NCBI GenBank assembly: GCA_903789375.1
Contig: CAIFEB010000007.1
Span: 1-64,000 of the forward strand
DNA length: 64,000 nucleotides
Reading direction: 5' to 3'
DNA from: an uncultured Eggerthellaceae bacterium
GTDB lineage: Bacteria > Actinomycetota > Coriobacteriia > Coriobacteriales > Eggerthellaceae
Part shown: piece after piece, positions 29,671 through 38,972 of the stretch
Layout: each line of letters opens with the position of its first letter
How positions within the stretch are numbered: position 1 is the stretch's first letter
Translations under genes and position numbers: made by a program
Notes under the pieces: model-generated
The model's input: only the letters and a program-made list of their open reading frames with translations
Databases searched by the model: none
What the model was told of the DNA's origin: nothing

Positions 29671-32600
29671 ATGGCTCAACTCGATGATTACGTGGAGTAC
29701 CTGTCGACAGAGGTGGGGCCGCGTCCTGCTGGTACCGAAGAGGAGCAACAAGCTGCTCTGTACATATCGGACAAACTGAAGACTGATGCAGCTCTTCAGG
29801 TGTCGATCGAGGAGTTTGCAAGCTCTTCGAACGTGTTCAACGTCAAGGCGATCTGCTCGGCAATCGCCTTTATTTCCGCCCTGTTCTTCGTCATCGTTCC
29901 CGCGGCGGGCATCCTCTGGCTCGTTCTGGGAGTAGCAGCGGCGGTAGTCTACGTGCTTGAATCGCTGGACAATCCGGTGATCACGCGCGCGCTCGCCCGC
30001 GGCGCCAGCCAGAACATCGTGGCGAAGTACAAGCCGCAAACGTCGGATGCGTCCTCGCGCTCGCGCAAGATCATCCTCATGGCCCATTACGATACGGGTC
30101 GTTCGGTGCCGGGCATCGTTCGCACGATCGAAGGAACCAACCTGCCGCTCGCTTGGATTTGTCTTGGCGGCGTTGTTGCCGTTCCGGTCCTCGAACTTAT
30201 CCGCCTTGTCGCCCCCACGGCCGCTTCGGTTTTGAACGTTCTGCTCATCATCGCGGGAATCATCGCCGTGCTGCCGTTCGTGCGCGAGATTCTGGTTAGA
30301 GTCTCTCCGTTCAGCGAGGGCGCGAACTGCAATGCATCGGGAACCGCCGCATTGATGGAATCGGCACGGTGCGTCGGCACAGGCAGTCTGACCTCCGACG
30401 AATTCGCCGACGCCGAGCAAGACTACGTTGTGCACGACGAAACGACGGCGCTCGAAAACGGGGTCGTTCCCGAGGGGGCCGAAATCGTCTACGAAGTGCA
30501 GGAGACGACCGACGAGCCCGAAGACCGGCCGCAGAAGTCTGAAGGCGAACGGCTTGCATCCGCAAAAGCCGCCATCGCCGCCTTCACCGGACAACCGGGT
30601 GCGGAGTGGTCCGAAGACGAAATCGAGGAGAACCTTCAAGGAACCGAATATTCCCCCGTCAAGAAGAAGACGGTTGTCGTGCGCAAGGTGGTTGCCGCGC
30701 CTGATGCGCCCGAGGATAACGCGGCTGGCGCTTCCGAGGCGGCTGACGATCAGGTTCGCGTAGTCGACCTGACCACGAACGAGACTGTCGCCGACGTCGA
30801 ATCTGCGCCGGATATCGGACAGGAAGCAGCATCCGGCAGCGATGATGTCACATCCAACGCCGCGGGCACAAGCGCTCCATCGGCAGATGTCTCTGCTGGG
30901 GTCAACCAACCCGCCCGCGCGGAGGCAGCCGAAAGGCCCGCGCGTGCAATGGCGCAGGGGAACGCTCCGCAAGAGAAAGCGGCGGGCGCGCCCGCGGCCA
31001 TGACGGCCGGCGATTCCACAGTGCCGACGGCCTCTGCGGTGCCAGTCTCTTCCGCCCCCGTCCGTTCCCAGCAAGCGACCGAGCCCGAGAACTCGAATGT
31101 GCCCAGCTGGTATTTGGAAGCGCAGAAGAAGGCGCGTCGTCCCAAGCAGGAGACCAAGCCCGTCCAGCGCTCGCGGTTTGCATCCGCGCTCGAAGCGGCT
31201 GAGAATCGTGGTGGAAACGTCTTCCACGAGGAAGCTCAGAAGGCCTACGAAGAGCGCTTGGCAGCGCAGATGCGTGAGGACCGCGCGGCGATGGCGCAGG
31301 CTCAGGCCCAAGCGCAGGAGCAGCAGCGCGCGGCTGCGGAGAATCAGCTTGGCGCAGATGATGGTGCCGTGCGCCAAGCTGCTCCGGCTGGTCGGGCTGT
31401 ATCGGTGGCGGAACCCTCACAGACTGCGAGCGCCGTGGAGACGGTCAGCGTAGTCGACGCCTCTCGTCAAGCAGCGGAAACGCCGGCTGAACAGTCTGCA
31501 CCGACTGCTGATGAGAACGCGCAGGCGGCATCGCCCAACCTTCCTTTCGCCCAATTCACCGCTCCTGTGCTTCAGAAGGACGAGCCCGCGCAGAGCGCGC
31601 CCGTCAACTCTACGGCGCAAGCGGCTTCTTCCGGCGGTGCGACTTCCCCTCAAGGGGGTCGTACAGGTGAGACTTCCGTTCGCGAAAGCGGCTCGGCGCA
31701 CTCGGTCGCGTCGGTACCATCCGACAAGCGCGTGACGGAAGCGGCGGCTGCACCGCAGCCATCGCCGCAACCGCAGGCATCTGTGCCGGCGGCATCGACG
31801 TCGGAATGGGCGGATGCCGCAGATCGGAATGCGTATGCAAAAACCCCAGATACTCAGTCCGGCAGCCCGGCTTCCGGCTTGAGCCTGGGGAACGAATTCA
31901 ACGACCGTGCGGCTTCGCCTTCGATTGCCGGCGCACAAGATGCGTCAGCGCAACAATCAACGCCGGCGGCTCAGCAGGCAGGCCAACGCAGCACGGCTTC
32001 CGCGAAGTCGACCGATTCCGGCCGCGTCGAAATCGAGCATCCGTCGAGCGACTATCTCGCCGGCGAGTACGACGAGATGCCCGCAACCGCGAGCTTCCAG
32101 GAGTTCGAGCAGGCGTTCGCCGAGAAGGACGTTTCGGTGCCGTCGTTCATGGATCCCTGGAAGACCCAGGAGCGCGCGCAGCAGGAGGCGCAGGAGACCG
32201 CCCGTTCCGCGAACCGCTATGAGGTCACCCCTGCAGCTGACGCCGACGAGCGCGTGGCAATCGAGGTCGAGTTCCACGATGACGCTGCCGCTCCAATGAG
32301 CTCCGATGCTGAGGGCCAGGTCATCGACGAGCAGCCGGTATCTGCTGACTCCGAGGTGGCAGACAAATTTGCTGCGTCGGAGCAGGCGCGCAACGCATCA
32401 GACGCTGTCGCTGCAGGAAATCGGCGCGCGTACGACGACGATCCCTACGCGGTTCCTGCGTTCGATGCAGGCACGACCGGTGTTGAGCTCGCAGAACCTT
32501 CGCCGGCGCAGTCCGACGCTGCGGCGGCGCCGCGAGAAGCCGCGTCGCAATCAACTAAAGCATCTTCTGCTGAGATGCCGTCGGCCCGTCCATCCGCTGC

Positions 32601-34374
32601 TTCTGTTAGCTCTACGCAGGGCATTCACGAGCCTGCTGCCATGGAAACTGCGCACCAAGCTCCAGCGGCTGGCAGTCTCGATGACGGCGACCAGCTGATC
32701 GATGACGGCGTGCATGCGGTTCACGCGAGCGATTCTGTCCCCCATCGTCGCCGAACCATCGCGCTGCCCCATGTGGGCATGACGGGCCGCCTGCCGTTCG
32801 CATCCCATTCGAAGCAGCGGGCGCCTCTGGCCGACGCTGGTGAGAAAGGCGGCAAGAGCGCTGCCAAAGGCCTGCTCAGCACACTTCCCTCGATCGATAT
32901 GGACAACGGAGCCGCGACAAAGGATCCCTCGCGTTCGGGCGTCCTGCGCAGCTTGAAGGATCATCTGCCCAGCACGACGGCAGGCGATGCCGATGGCGCC
33001 GCCGATTCAGGCGAGTCTGGCTCTCAGACTGCGGTGAGCTCGGTCGGTTCGTTCGGTGCCGCCGGGGCGACGGGTGCGTTCGCGCCAGTTGGCGATGAGC
33101 TGCTCGACAACGTATCGCCTGACGAAATCTACGTCGACGATGCGGACGATTCGGACCTCGACGAGAACTACACCGAGTCGGGCGCGTTCGCAGGTCCCGG
33201 ATACGTCGACATGCCGAAGTCGCACTTCCGCAACTTCTTCAGCCGGTTCCATCGCAAGGCGGAGACGGATGATGACGAGCAGTCGCCCCAGGAGTGGCTC
33301 GATGTCGATGAGGAGTTCGATCCTCGCGAAGAGGGCCGCAAACGCGGCGGCTGGGAGAGTTTCAACGAGGAATCGAACGGCCGTGGTGCCGACGGCTCTG
33401 CCGATCAGCAAAGTCGTCGTTCGACTGAAAGCGACGGCCAGGACGATGTTGCCAACGACTTGCATCCTGCGGCAGCATCCAATGGTGCAGCGACATCCGC
33501 TATGGCCGATGACCAGGAGTTCCAGCCGATCGACGCTGACGGAATGGACGCGTGGGATCAGGACGGCCAGAACGGAACCACGTACGATTACGCCACCGGC
33601 ACGGCATACGGTGCCGATGCATACGGGTCGGAATCCTATATCTCCGGCGTCTACAGCGACGAAGTGTATGGCGAGGAGCATGTGACGGAGGCCGGCGAGT
33701 TCGGTTCGGCGCGTCCCGAGGTGAAGCCGGGCGATACGTCGCCGTTCCTGCCTGCGATTCAGAAGCAGGGAGGCAAGCGTCGCCATCATCGTCGCAACCG
33801 CAAGGACTCGTCCTGGCAGGGCGGTGGATTTTCTACCGACCGTGCGACGGAAGAGGGAGCGCCGTACGACGAGGCCGCTGAAGCGGCTGCTGTCGACGAT
33901 GAGGTCGAGCGCATCTACCAGTTCAAAGAAGACCCGTTCGGCACAGAGGTCTGGTTCGTCGCCCTGGGCTCCGAGCAGGACTATCACGATGGCGTCCGTC
34001 AGTTCGCCACAGCGCATGCTGACGACTTGCGCGGCGCGGTCGTGATCGACATCGAATCCCTCGGCCACGGCAAGCTCTCTCTTCCGCAACAGGAAGGAAA
34101 GCTTCGTACGAAGAAGATTTCCGCCCGCATGAAGAGGTTTGCGAAGAAGGCGTCGAGCGAGTCCGACGTGCCCATCGCGATGAAAGATGCTCTGCGTGAC
34201 GAGAGCGCTGCGTCGATTCTGTCGCGCCAGGGCGTGCAGGCGATGCACGTGGTCGGCGTCGACGGCAACGTCGTTGCATCCAAAGGCGACGCAGCGGACC
34301 TTTACGAGAACCTCGATTTGAACCAGCTGCAGGACAACGTGAGCCTGATTCTTGCGCTGCTCAAACAGATCTAG
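29671..34374 (+). CDS. M28-peptidase-like membrane protein split by a giant disordered insert
   Basis: 1567 residues. Residues 1-235 resemble the first half of an M28 zinc aminopeptidase: GPRPAGTEEE, MAHYDTG (H139, D141), and GANCNASGTAALMES. Two hydrophobic hairpins (about 57-97 and 159-205) are inserted. Residues about 240-1425 are Ala/Ser/Glu/Gln/Pro-rich and appear disordered. Residues 1426-1567 then resemble the second half: WFVALGSEQ, VVIDIESLGHG and a closing helix. Compared with classic M28 ligands, the bridging Asp is Cys220, the second Glu of the EE pair is Gln, and the final His position appears to be Glu, so the enzyme is probably inactive or altered. ATG 29671 is preceded by GGAAGGG. 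Confidence 0.8.
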   Translation: MAQLDDYVEYLSTEVGPRPAGTEEEQQAALYISDKLKTDAALQVSIEEFASSSNVFNVKAICSAIAFISALFFVIVPAAGILWLVLGVAAAVVYVLESLDNPVITRALARGASQNIVAKYKPQTSDASSRSRKIILMAHYDTGRSVPGIVRTIEGTNLPLAWICLGGVVAVPVLELIRLVAPTAASVLNVLLIIAGIIAVLPFVREILVRVSPFSEGANCNASGTAALMESARCVGTGSLTSDEFADAEQDYVVHDETTALENGVVPEGAEIVYEVQETTDEPEDRPQKSEGERLASAKAAIAAFTGQPGAEWSEDEIEENLQGTEYSPVKKKTVVVRKVVAAPDAPEDNAAGASEAADDQVRVVDLTTNETVADVESAPDIGQEAASGSDDVTSNAAGTSAPSADVSAGVNQPARAEAAERPARAMAQGNAPQEKAAGAPAAMTAGDSTVPTASAVPVSSAPVRSQQATEPENSNVPSWYLEAQKKARRPKQETKPVQRSRFASALEAAENRGGNVFHEEAQKAYEERLAAQMREDRAAMAQAQAQAQEQQRAAAENQLGADDGAVRQAAPAGRAVSVAEPSQTASAVETVSVVDASRQAAETPAEQSAPTADENAQAASPNLPFAQFTAPVLQKDEPAQSAPVNSTAQAASSGGATSPQGGRTGETSVRESGSAHSVASVPSDKRVTEAAAAPQPSPQPQASVPAASTSEWADAADRNAYAKTPDTQSGSPASGLSLGNEFNDRAASPSIAGAQDASAQQSTPAAQQAGQRSTASAKSTDSGRVEIEHPSSDYLAGEYDEMPATASFQEFEQAFAEKDVSVPSFMDPWKTQERAQQEAQETARSANRYEVTPAADADERVAIEVEFHDDAAAPMSSDAEGQVIDEQPVSADSEVADKFAASEQARNASDAVAAGNRRAYDDDPYAVPAFDAGTTGVELAEPSPAQSDAAAAPREAASQSTKASSAEMPSARPSAASVSSTQGIHEPAAMETAHQAPAAGSLDDGDQLIDDGVHAVHASDSVPHRRRTIALPHVGMTGRLPFASHSKQRAPLADAGEKGGKSAAKGLLSTLPSIDMDNGAATKDPSRSGVLRSLKDHLPSTTAGDADGAADSGESGSQTAVSSVGSFGAAGATGAFAPVGDELLDNVSPDEIYVDDADDSDLDENYTESGAFAGPGYVDMPKSHFRNFFSRFHRKAETDDDEQSPQEWLDVDEEFDPREEGRKRGGWESFNEESNGRGADGSADQQSRRSTESDGQDDVANDLHPAAASNGAATSAMADDQEFQPIDADGMDAWDQDGQNGTTYDYATGTAYGADAYGSESYISGVYSDEVYGEEHVTEAGEFGSARPEVKPGDTSPFLPAIQKQGGKRRHHRRNRKDSSWQGGGFSTDRATEEGAPYDEAAEAAAVDDEVERIYQFKEDPFGTEVWFVALGSEQDYHDGVRQFATAHADDLRGAVVIDIESLGHGKLSLPQQEGKLRTKKISARMKRFAKKASSESDVPIAMKDALRDESAASILSRQGVQAMHVVGVDGNVVASKGDAADLYENLDLNQLQDNVSLILALLKQI

Positions 34375-34857
34375 AACGACGAGACCTTCAGCCGGGCTCC
34401 GCGCGCTGGTGGCTCACTACGGCGCGCGGTGCCCGGAGCATGCGACCTTTTGCAAGTTGCTCGCAAACTGTAGCTAGCCCGCTTTCATTCTGCGGACCGT
34501 ACTCTGCAGCTTGCAGGATGTGCCTCAACGGGTGCGTTGGTTTCTCGGGCTAGATGCCAGCGCGGTGAGTCGGACCGATGCGTGCCGGTTGCCATTCCGC
34601 CGATGGGGTTCGGATGTGCGCTAGCATGCAGGCTGATCACGGCCGATACAGTTAGCCTGACAGGTTGCGGAAAGCGTTGCGCTGGGTGTTTAAAGATTCG
34701 TTGATGCAGACAAGCTGACTTTCTCGACGCGACAGCGTTGCGCTGAGTGTGGAACGTTTCGGAACGATTCGTTGGGACTGCGTCCGTGGGTATGAAAGGG
34801 ATTATCTCGAAATGTTGCTGGCATGAAGAGCGGACGAGGGTATAATAAGGCGCTACT
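34375..34857. other. spacer before tRNA-Gly
   Basis: Apart from a GC-rich hairpin at 34392-34436 (stem GCCGGGC-CCGCGCGC with GCGCGCGG-GCCCGG) that may end the M28-like transcript, no gene is seen. The tRNA promoter lies at the right end. Confidence 0.55.
34841..34846 (+). promoter_or_regulatory. -10 element of tRNA-Gly
   Basis: TATAAT eleven bases before the tRNA. A matching -35 is weak (TTGCTG at 34815 is 20 bases away). Confidence 0.55.
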
Positions 34858-34931
34858 GCGGGCGTGGTTCAATGGTAGAACTTGAGCTTCCCAAGCTTAC
34901 AACGCGGGTTCGATTCCCGTCGCCCGCTCCA
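34858..34931 (+). tRNA. tRNA-Gly (CCC), CCA encoded
   Basis: 74 bases. The acceptor stem GCGGGCG pairs with CGCCCGC, followed by T and the encoded CCA. The anticodon arm is TGAGC-TTCCCAA-GCTTA, giving anticodon CCC, and the T arm GCGGG-TTCGATT-CCCGT is perfect. Confidence 0.95.
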
Positions 34932-34941
34932 TCGACGGTAG

Positions 34942-34969
34942 AAGCAGCCTCCTTCGGGAGGCTGCTTTT
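34942..34969 (+). terminator. terminator after tRNA-Gly
   Basis: Ten-bp stem AAGCAGCCTCC-TTC-GGGAGGCTGCTT followed by TTG, 10 bases after the tRNA end. Confidence 0.88.
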
Positions 34970-35077
34970 GTATCGTAGGGGCATGCATGCGCGTTCAGCA
35001 TGCATGTGCGTGAGCACGCGCACTTGGAAATCGTGCGCGCGGCACTTGGTCGGTCGATTTCGAAGGGATGTTCAACG

Positions 35078-35761
35078 ATGCGCATATGCGCAGGCGAGAA
35101 GCTCGATAATCCGCGGTTCAAGGCATTCGTTTTCGATTTGGACGGCACGCTACTCAACACGCTGCCCGACCTTACGGCGCTCACCAACGCCGTGCTTGAG
35201 CGCAACGGGTATCGCACCTACTCGGAGGCGGATATCAGGAGCTTCGTCGGCGACGGGGTGAAGGTGCTGCTCCAGCGCGCGTTGCCGATGGGCACGTCGG
35301 CTGAGGAAATCGATCGTCTCATGGGCGAGTGGAAGAAATGCTATCCCGAATTCGGTTATGCGCTCACGAAGCCCTATCCACATCTGCCGGAGACGCTCGA
35401 CGGATTGTGCCGACGCGGTGCCAAGCTCGGCGCTCTCTCGAACAAGTTCGATGCGGCTGCGCGCGAGGTCATCGGCACGTTTTTGCCGGGGCGGTTCACC
35501 GTTGTCCATGGAGAAAGTGCCGACACGCCCCGCAAACCCGACCCGACCGGCTTGAAGAAGACGATGGCGGAGCTGGGAGTCGATCCTGCGGATACGGCGT
35601 ACATCGGCGATTCTGCGGGCGATATGACGACGGCGGTGCGTGCTGGTGCGTTCCCTATCGGCGTGAGCTGGGGATATCAGGATGTCGAACGTCTTGAGGA
35701 GTGTGGCGCGCGCGTTATCGTCGATGACCCGCGTGAGCTTGTGCAGTTCGCTGCAGAGTAG
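35078..35761 (+). CDS. HAD-family phosphatase, phosphoglycolate-phosphatase-like
   Basis: 227 residues from ATG 35078. HAD hydrolase motifs: FDLDGTLLNTLPDL (nucleophile Asp), motif II LSNKFD, and motif III/IV KPDPTGLKK ... YIGDSAGDMTTAVRAG. The cap between them is of the small helical C1 type seen in Gph and PpaX, so phosphoglycolate or pyrophosphate are candidate substrates, but the motifs do not fix it. GAAGGG lies 10 bases upstream of 35078; a further in-frame ATG at 35000 would add 26 residues with no resemblance. Stands alone before the phosphohexomutase. Confidence 0.88.
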   Translation: MRICAGEKLDNPRFKAFVFDLDGTLLNTLPDLTALTNAVLERNGYRTYSEADIRSFVGDGVKVLLQRALPMGTSAEEIDRLMGEWKKCYPEFGYALTKPYPHLPETLDGLCRRGAKLGALSNKFDAAAREVIGTFLPGRFTVVHGESADTPRKPDPTGLKKTMAELGVDPADTAYIGDSAGDMTTAVRAGAFPIGVSWGYQDVERLEECGARVIVDDPRELVQFAAE

Positions 35762-36042
35762 AGCGCGCGAGCGACCGCGTTTCAGCGGACAGCGAAGAAG
35801 GGCCATTCGCCCACGTACGTGCTGCGTGGCAAGGCCCGATTGCGAGCTTTCGCGGCAACAGGTGAAACCGCTGCTGCACACGCTCGTGTACGTTCGACGG
35901 CAGAGTTGAACGCTTGGAAATGAACACTGCGCGAACTCCTCGGCTTCTCACGTCCTCCGTCTTCCGAGCTGGTAATCTTTTTACATCGAACTGAAACCGT
36001 GCTGCCGGTACTGCCTCGGCGGCACCCTGCGAAGGGATGACG

Positions 36043-37731
36043 ATGGAAGAACGCGACACGCAAGCGCTGTTGAACGAGTGGCTCGAACGCGCAGACGACC
36101 CCGAGATTCACGACGAGCTTGCTGCGCTGAAGGCCGGCGATGCTGACGCTGTCGTCGATGCGTTCTTCCAGGACCTGACGTTCGGGACGGCGGGCTTGCG
36201 CGGCATCATCGGCGCGGGAACAAATCGCATGAACATCTACACCGTGGGGCGCGCGACACAGGGCGTGGCCGACTACCTGATGGCCCATTACGAGAACCCA
36301 AGCGTGCTCATCGGCCGCGACAGCCGCAACAAGGGCGTCGACTTCATGCGGCGGGCTGCCGCCATCTTCGCGGCGAACGGCGTCACGGTCTACCTCTACC
36401 CGCGCATCGAGCCCGTTCCCGCCGTGTCGTTCGGCGTCCGTGAGCTTGGGTGTTCGGGCGGCGTATGCATCACGGCCAGCCACAATCCCGCGCCGTACAA
36501 CGGGTACAAGGTGTACGGCGACGATGGTTGCCAGATCGCCACGGAGGTTTCCCAGGACATGGCGGCGGCAATCGACGAGGTCGATTATTTCGACGTGAAG
36601 ACGTGCGACTTCGACGAAGCCGTTGCCGGCGAGCGCATCAAATGGGTCGGTGACCAGGTGCTCGAGCATTTCATCGATGCCGTGGCCCGTCAATCGGTGG
36701 CGCTTCCCGAAGATCGTGATGAGCCGCTGCGCGTGGTGTACACGCCGCTCAACGGTACGGGTCTCGAATGCGTGAGTGCGATTCTCGAGCGTTGCGGCAT
36801 CGACGACGTGACGGTCGTTCCCGAGCAGGCCTATCCTGACGGAGATTTCCCGACGTGCCCGTATCCCAATCCCGAAATTCGCGAGGCGCTGGAAAAGGGC
36901 ATCGAGCTGTGCAAGAAAGTCCATCCCGACCTGCTGCTTGCGACCGACCCGGACGCCGACCGCGTCGGCATCGCCTGCGAGGACGGCGACGACTACCTGC
37001 TGCTGTCAGGCAACGAGACCGGTGTGCTCCTGCTCGACTACATCGTGCGCATGCACCAGCAACGCGGCGAGAACCTCGCTGACAAGATCGCCGTAACGAC
37101 CATCGTCTCGTCCGTGATGGTCGACGCGCTGGCGGCGGAGTACGGGTTCACGGTCAAACGCGTGCTGACGGGCTTCAAGTACATCGGATCGGTCATCGGC
37201 GACCTGGAGCGAAAAGGCCAGGTCGACCGCTTTATCTTCGGGTTTGAGGAAAGCTACGGCTACCTGAACGGGCCGCATGTGCGCGACAAGGACGGCGTGG
37301 ATGCGTCGATGCTCATCTGCCAGATGACGCAGTGGTACAAGCGTCATGGCATCAGCCTTGCCGAGGCTATGCGCGCGCTGTATGAGAAGCACGGCTACTA
37401 CCTGAACCGCACGCTGTCGTTCGCCTATCCGGGCGAGGACGGGCAGCGGCGCATGGGCGCGCTCATGGATGCGGCGCGCTCGGAAGCGCCGGACGAGTTC
37501 GCTAGTCTGCGCGTGCAGAAGGTCGTGGACTACGCGTCGGGCGTCGACGGTCTGCCGGCGGCCAACGTCGTGGAGTACGACCTGGAAGGCAGCAACAAGG
37601 TCATCTTCCGTCCGAGTGGGACCGAGCCGAAGATCAAGGCGTACGTGTTCGCGAAAGCGACGACGCGCGCTGCTGCTGAGCAACTGCTGGAAACGCTGGC
37701 TGCAGAGGCGACGGCCACGTTGCAGGCGTAA
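36043..37731 (+). CDS. alpha-D-phosphohexomutase (phosphoglucomutase/phosphomannomutase)
   Basis: 562 residues. Interconverts 1- and 6-phosphates of a hexose. All four domain signatures are visible: catalytic Ser loop CITASHNPAPYNGYK, Mg-binding TDPDADRVGIAC, sugar-binding GFEESYGYL, and phosphate-binding RPSGTEPKIK. The size and the N-terminal DLTFGTAGLRG fit the PgcA-type phosphoglucomutases of Gram-positive bacteria. ATG 36043 has AAGGG at a proper distance; ATG 36037 directly abuts it. With galE about 3 kb away, a supply of UDP-sugars for cell-surface polymers is plausible. Confidence 0.93.
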   Translation: MEERDTQALLNEWLERADDPEIHDELAALKAGDADAVVDAFFQDLTFGTAGLRGIIGAGTNRMNIYTVGRATQGVADYLMAHYENPSVLIGRDSRNKGVDFMRRAAAIFAANGVTVYLYPRIEPVPAVSFGVRELGCSGGVCITASHNPAPYNGYKVYGDDGCQIATEVSQDMAAAIDEVDYFDVKTCDFDEAVAGERIKWVGDQVLEHFIDAVARQSVALPEDRDEPLRVVYTPLNGTGLECVSAILERCGIDDVTVVPEQAYPDGDFPTCPYPNPEIREALEKGIELCKKVHPDLLLATDPDADRVGIACEDGDDYLLLSGNETGVLLLDYIVRMHQQRGENLADKIAVTTIVSSVMVDALAAEYGFTVKRVLTGFKYIGSVIGDLERKGQVDRFIFGFEESYGYLNGPHVRDKDGVDASMLICQMTQWYKRHGISLAEAMRALYEKHGYYLNRTLSFAYPGEDGQRRMGALMDAARSEAPDEFASLRVQKVVDYASGVDGLPAANVVEYDLEGSNKVIFRPSGTEPKIKAYVFAKATTRAAAEQLLETLAAEATATLQA

Positions 37732-37971
37732 CGGCGCGCTGGGCTGCTGTTGGCGAAGATGCTCGACAAGCGGGGCTTTCGTTTTCAGGCAAGCAGGAGC
37801 CGTGATGGAGGCAATCGCTAAGCGGCGTACAGGTCTGTTTCTGACTGCAACGAGCCGTTCTTATCCGCGCTGCTTCATGGGCGGATCGGCATTCGAGGGT
37901 TGGCCGCAGCAGGCAATCTGGAGAGCAGGTGAGCTTGCAGGCAGGCGGGTAGGCCTGTGCCGTTTTGCGCC

Positions 37972-38235
37972 CTATTCGGCGTCGTGGGGAGTGAGCAGAT
38001 ACGTCGGCTCGACGCCCAATGCGTCGGCGATGCGCTGCACGTAGGAGAGTCGCGTGTCGGCTTCGCCGCTTTCGATGCGGTTGAGCATGGGGCGGCTGAT
38101 GCCTGCCATCAGGGCGAACATCTGCTTGCTGAGGCCCTGCTGGGAACGCAGCGCGGTGACGTTGGTCGCCAAGGTCTGAGCCAACGAGCTTGCCGGCTTC
38201 GTAATCAGGGGATATCTCGCTGTGTCGTTCGCCAT
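37972..38235 (-). CDS. small XRE-family HTH regulator
   Basis: 87 residues. Residues about 22-80 are a lambda-repressor-like helix-turn-helix: NVTALRSQQGLSKQMFALMA, then GISRPMLNRIESGEADTRLS, then the capping YVQRIADALGV. There is no effector domain, so it acts as a bare DNA-binding protein, possibly autoregulatory or antitoxin-like; no toxin is adjacent. The N-terminal 20 residues are unrelated to the fold, and no clear ribosome binding site precedes ATG 38235, so the start is uncertain. Confidence 0.8.
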   Translation of the reverse strand: MANDTARYPLITKPASSLAQTLATNVTALRSQQGLSKQMFALMAGISRPMLNRIESGEADTRLSYVQRIADALGVEPTYLLTPHDAE

Positions 38236-38972
38236 ACCCGCAGCGTATGGGCGTGTTGCCGGACGAACGTAACCGCGCGGTTACACGGACGCGCGAACAC
38301 AGACAGTTTTCACGGAGTGTGCAGCGTGCGGGAGATTTGAGCGCCCACGCCGTGTGCGGGGAGATGCCTTCTGCGGCTGACGTCGGCAACAGGAGGGCGG
38401 CGCTCGAGCCCCCAACGGTGCCTCGTACGCCTTCACGCGCGGCTGATATGCATGCAGAAGATGCTGATTCAAAAAGCACGCGTCCTCTGCTCAATTGTCA
38501 AGAGGCGATGGGCTTCGTTCTAGCAAGAGGGGAGCCACGACTTGCATCAGGTTTGCGATTCCAGAGTAGGCACGTGGCCGGAAGCAGACTCTAACGTGTG
38601 GACCGTAGATGATTGAAAACAGGCCCCATTGTGTGTCCCGTGCACGATGGGGCCTGTTTGGCGTGCGCGCAACGGCGTGCCTATCCATATACGCTTTAAA
38701 TGTGAGAAAAACGAAGTCGGTATAATGCTTCGAAAACGCTCGAATTTGGGTGTTCCGAATTGTGAAAATCGCGGTCGAAATTTAGCAATTCGGCCTCTTA
38801 TGTGGGTTTTCTCCGACGTAGTACTCGATAGTGATAATCCATACAGTGAAGATGCTAGACTTTTTACCGTTTTTTGAAGTTTCGCTTATACGCAACGCGT
38901 CATTTACAACTGCGCGTATGCAAAAACCCTATACCAGACCGGCTGCCTCGCGCAGCTGCGAAGGAGAGCTGA
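38236..38972. other. spacer with hairpin and promoter, before the LCP gene
   Basis: No gene is supported. It holds a strong hairpin at 38620-38655 and a TATAAT at 38721-38726 that could start the LCP transcript with a leader of about 240 bases. The AT content rises from 38690 to 38900. Confidence 0.55.
38620..38658. terminator. orphan terminator hairpin
   Basis: Ten-bp perfect stem CAGGCCCCAT / ATGGGGCCTG, with TTTT following on the minus strand and GTTT on the plus strand. No annotated gene ends just before it on either strand. Confidence 0.75.

Noticed and set aside
29671-34374. Calling the product an active aminopeptidase
   Set aside because: Several metal-ligand positions appear substituted, so only M28-like is supported.
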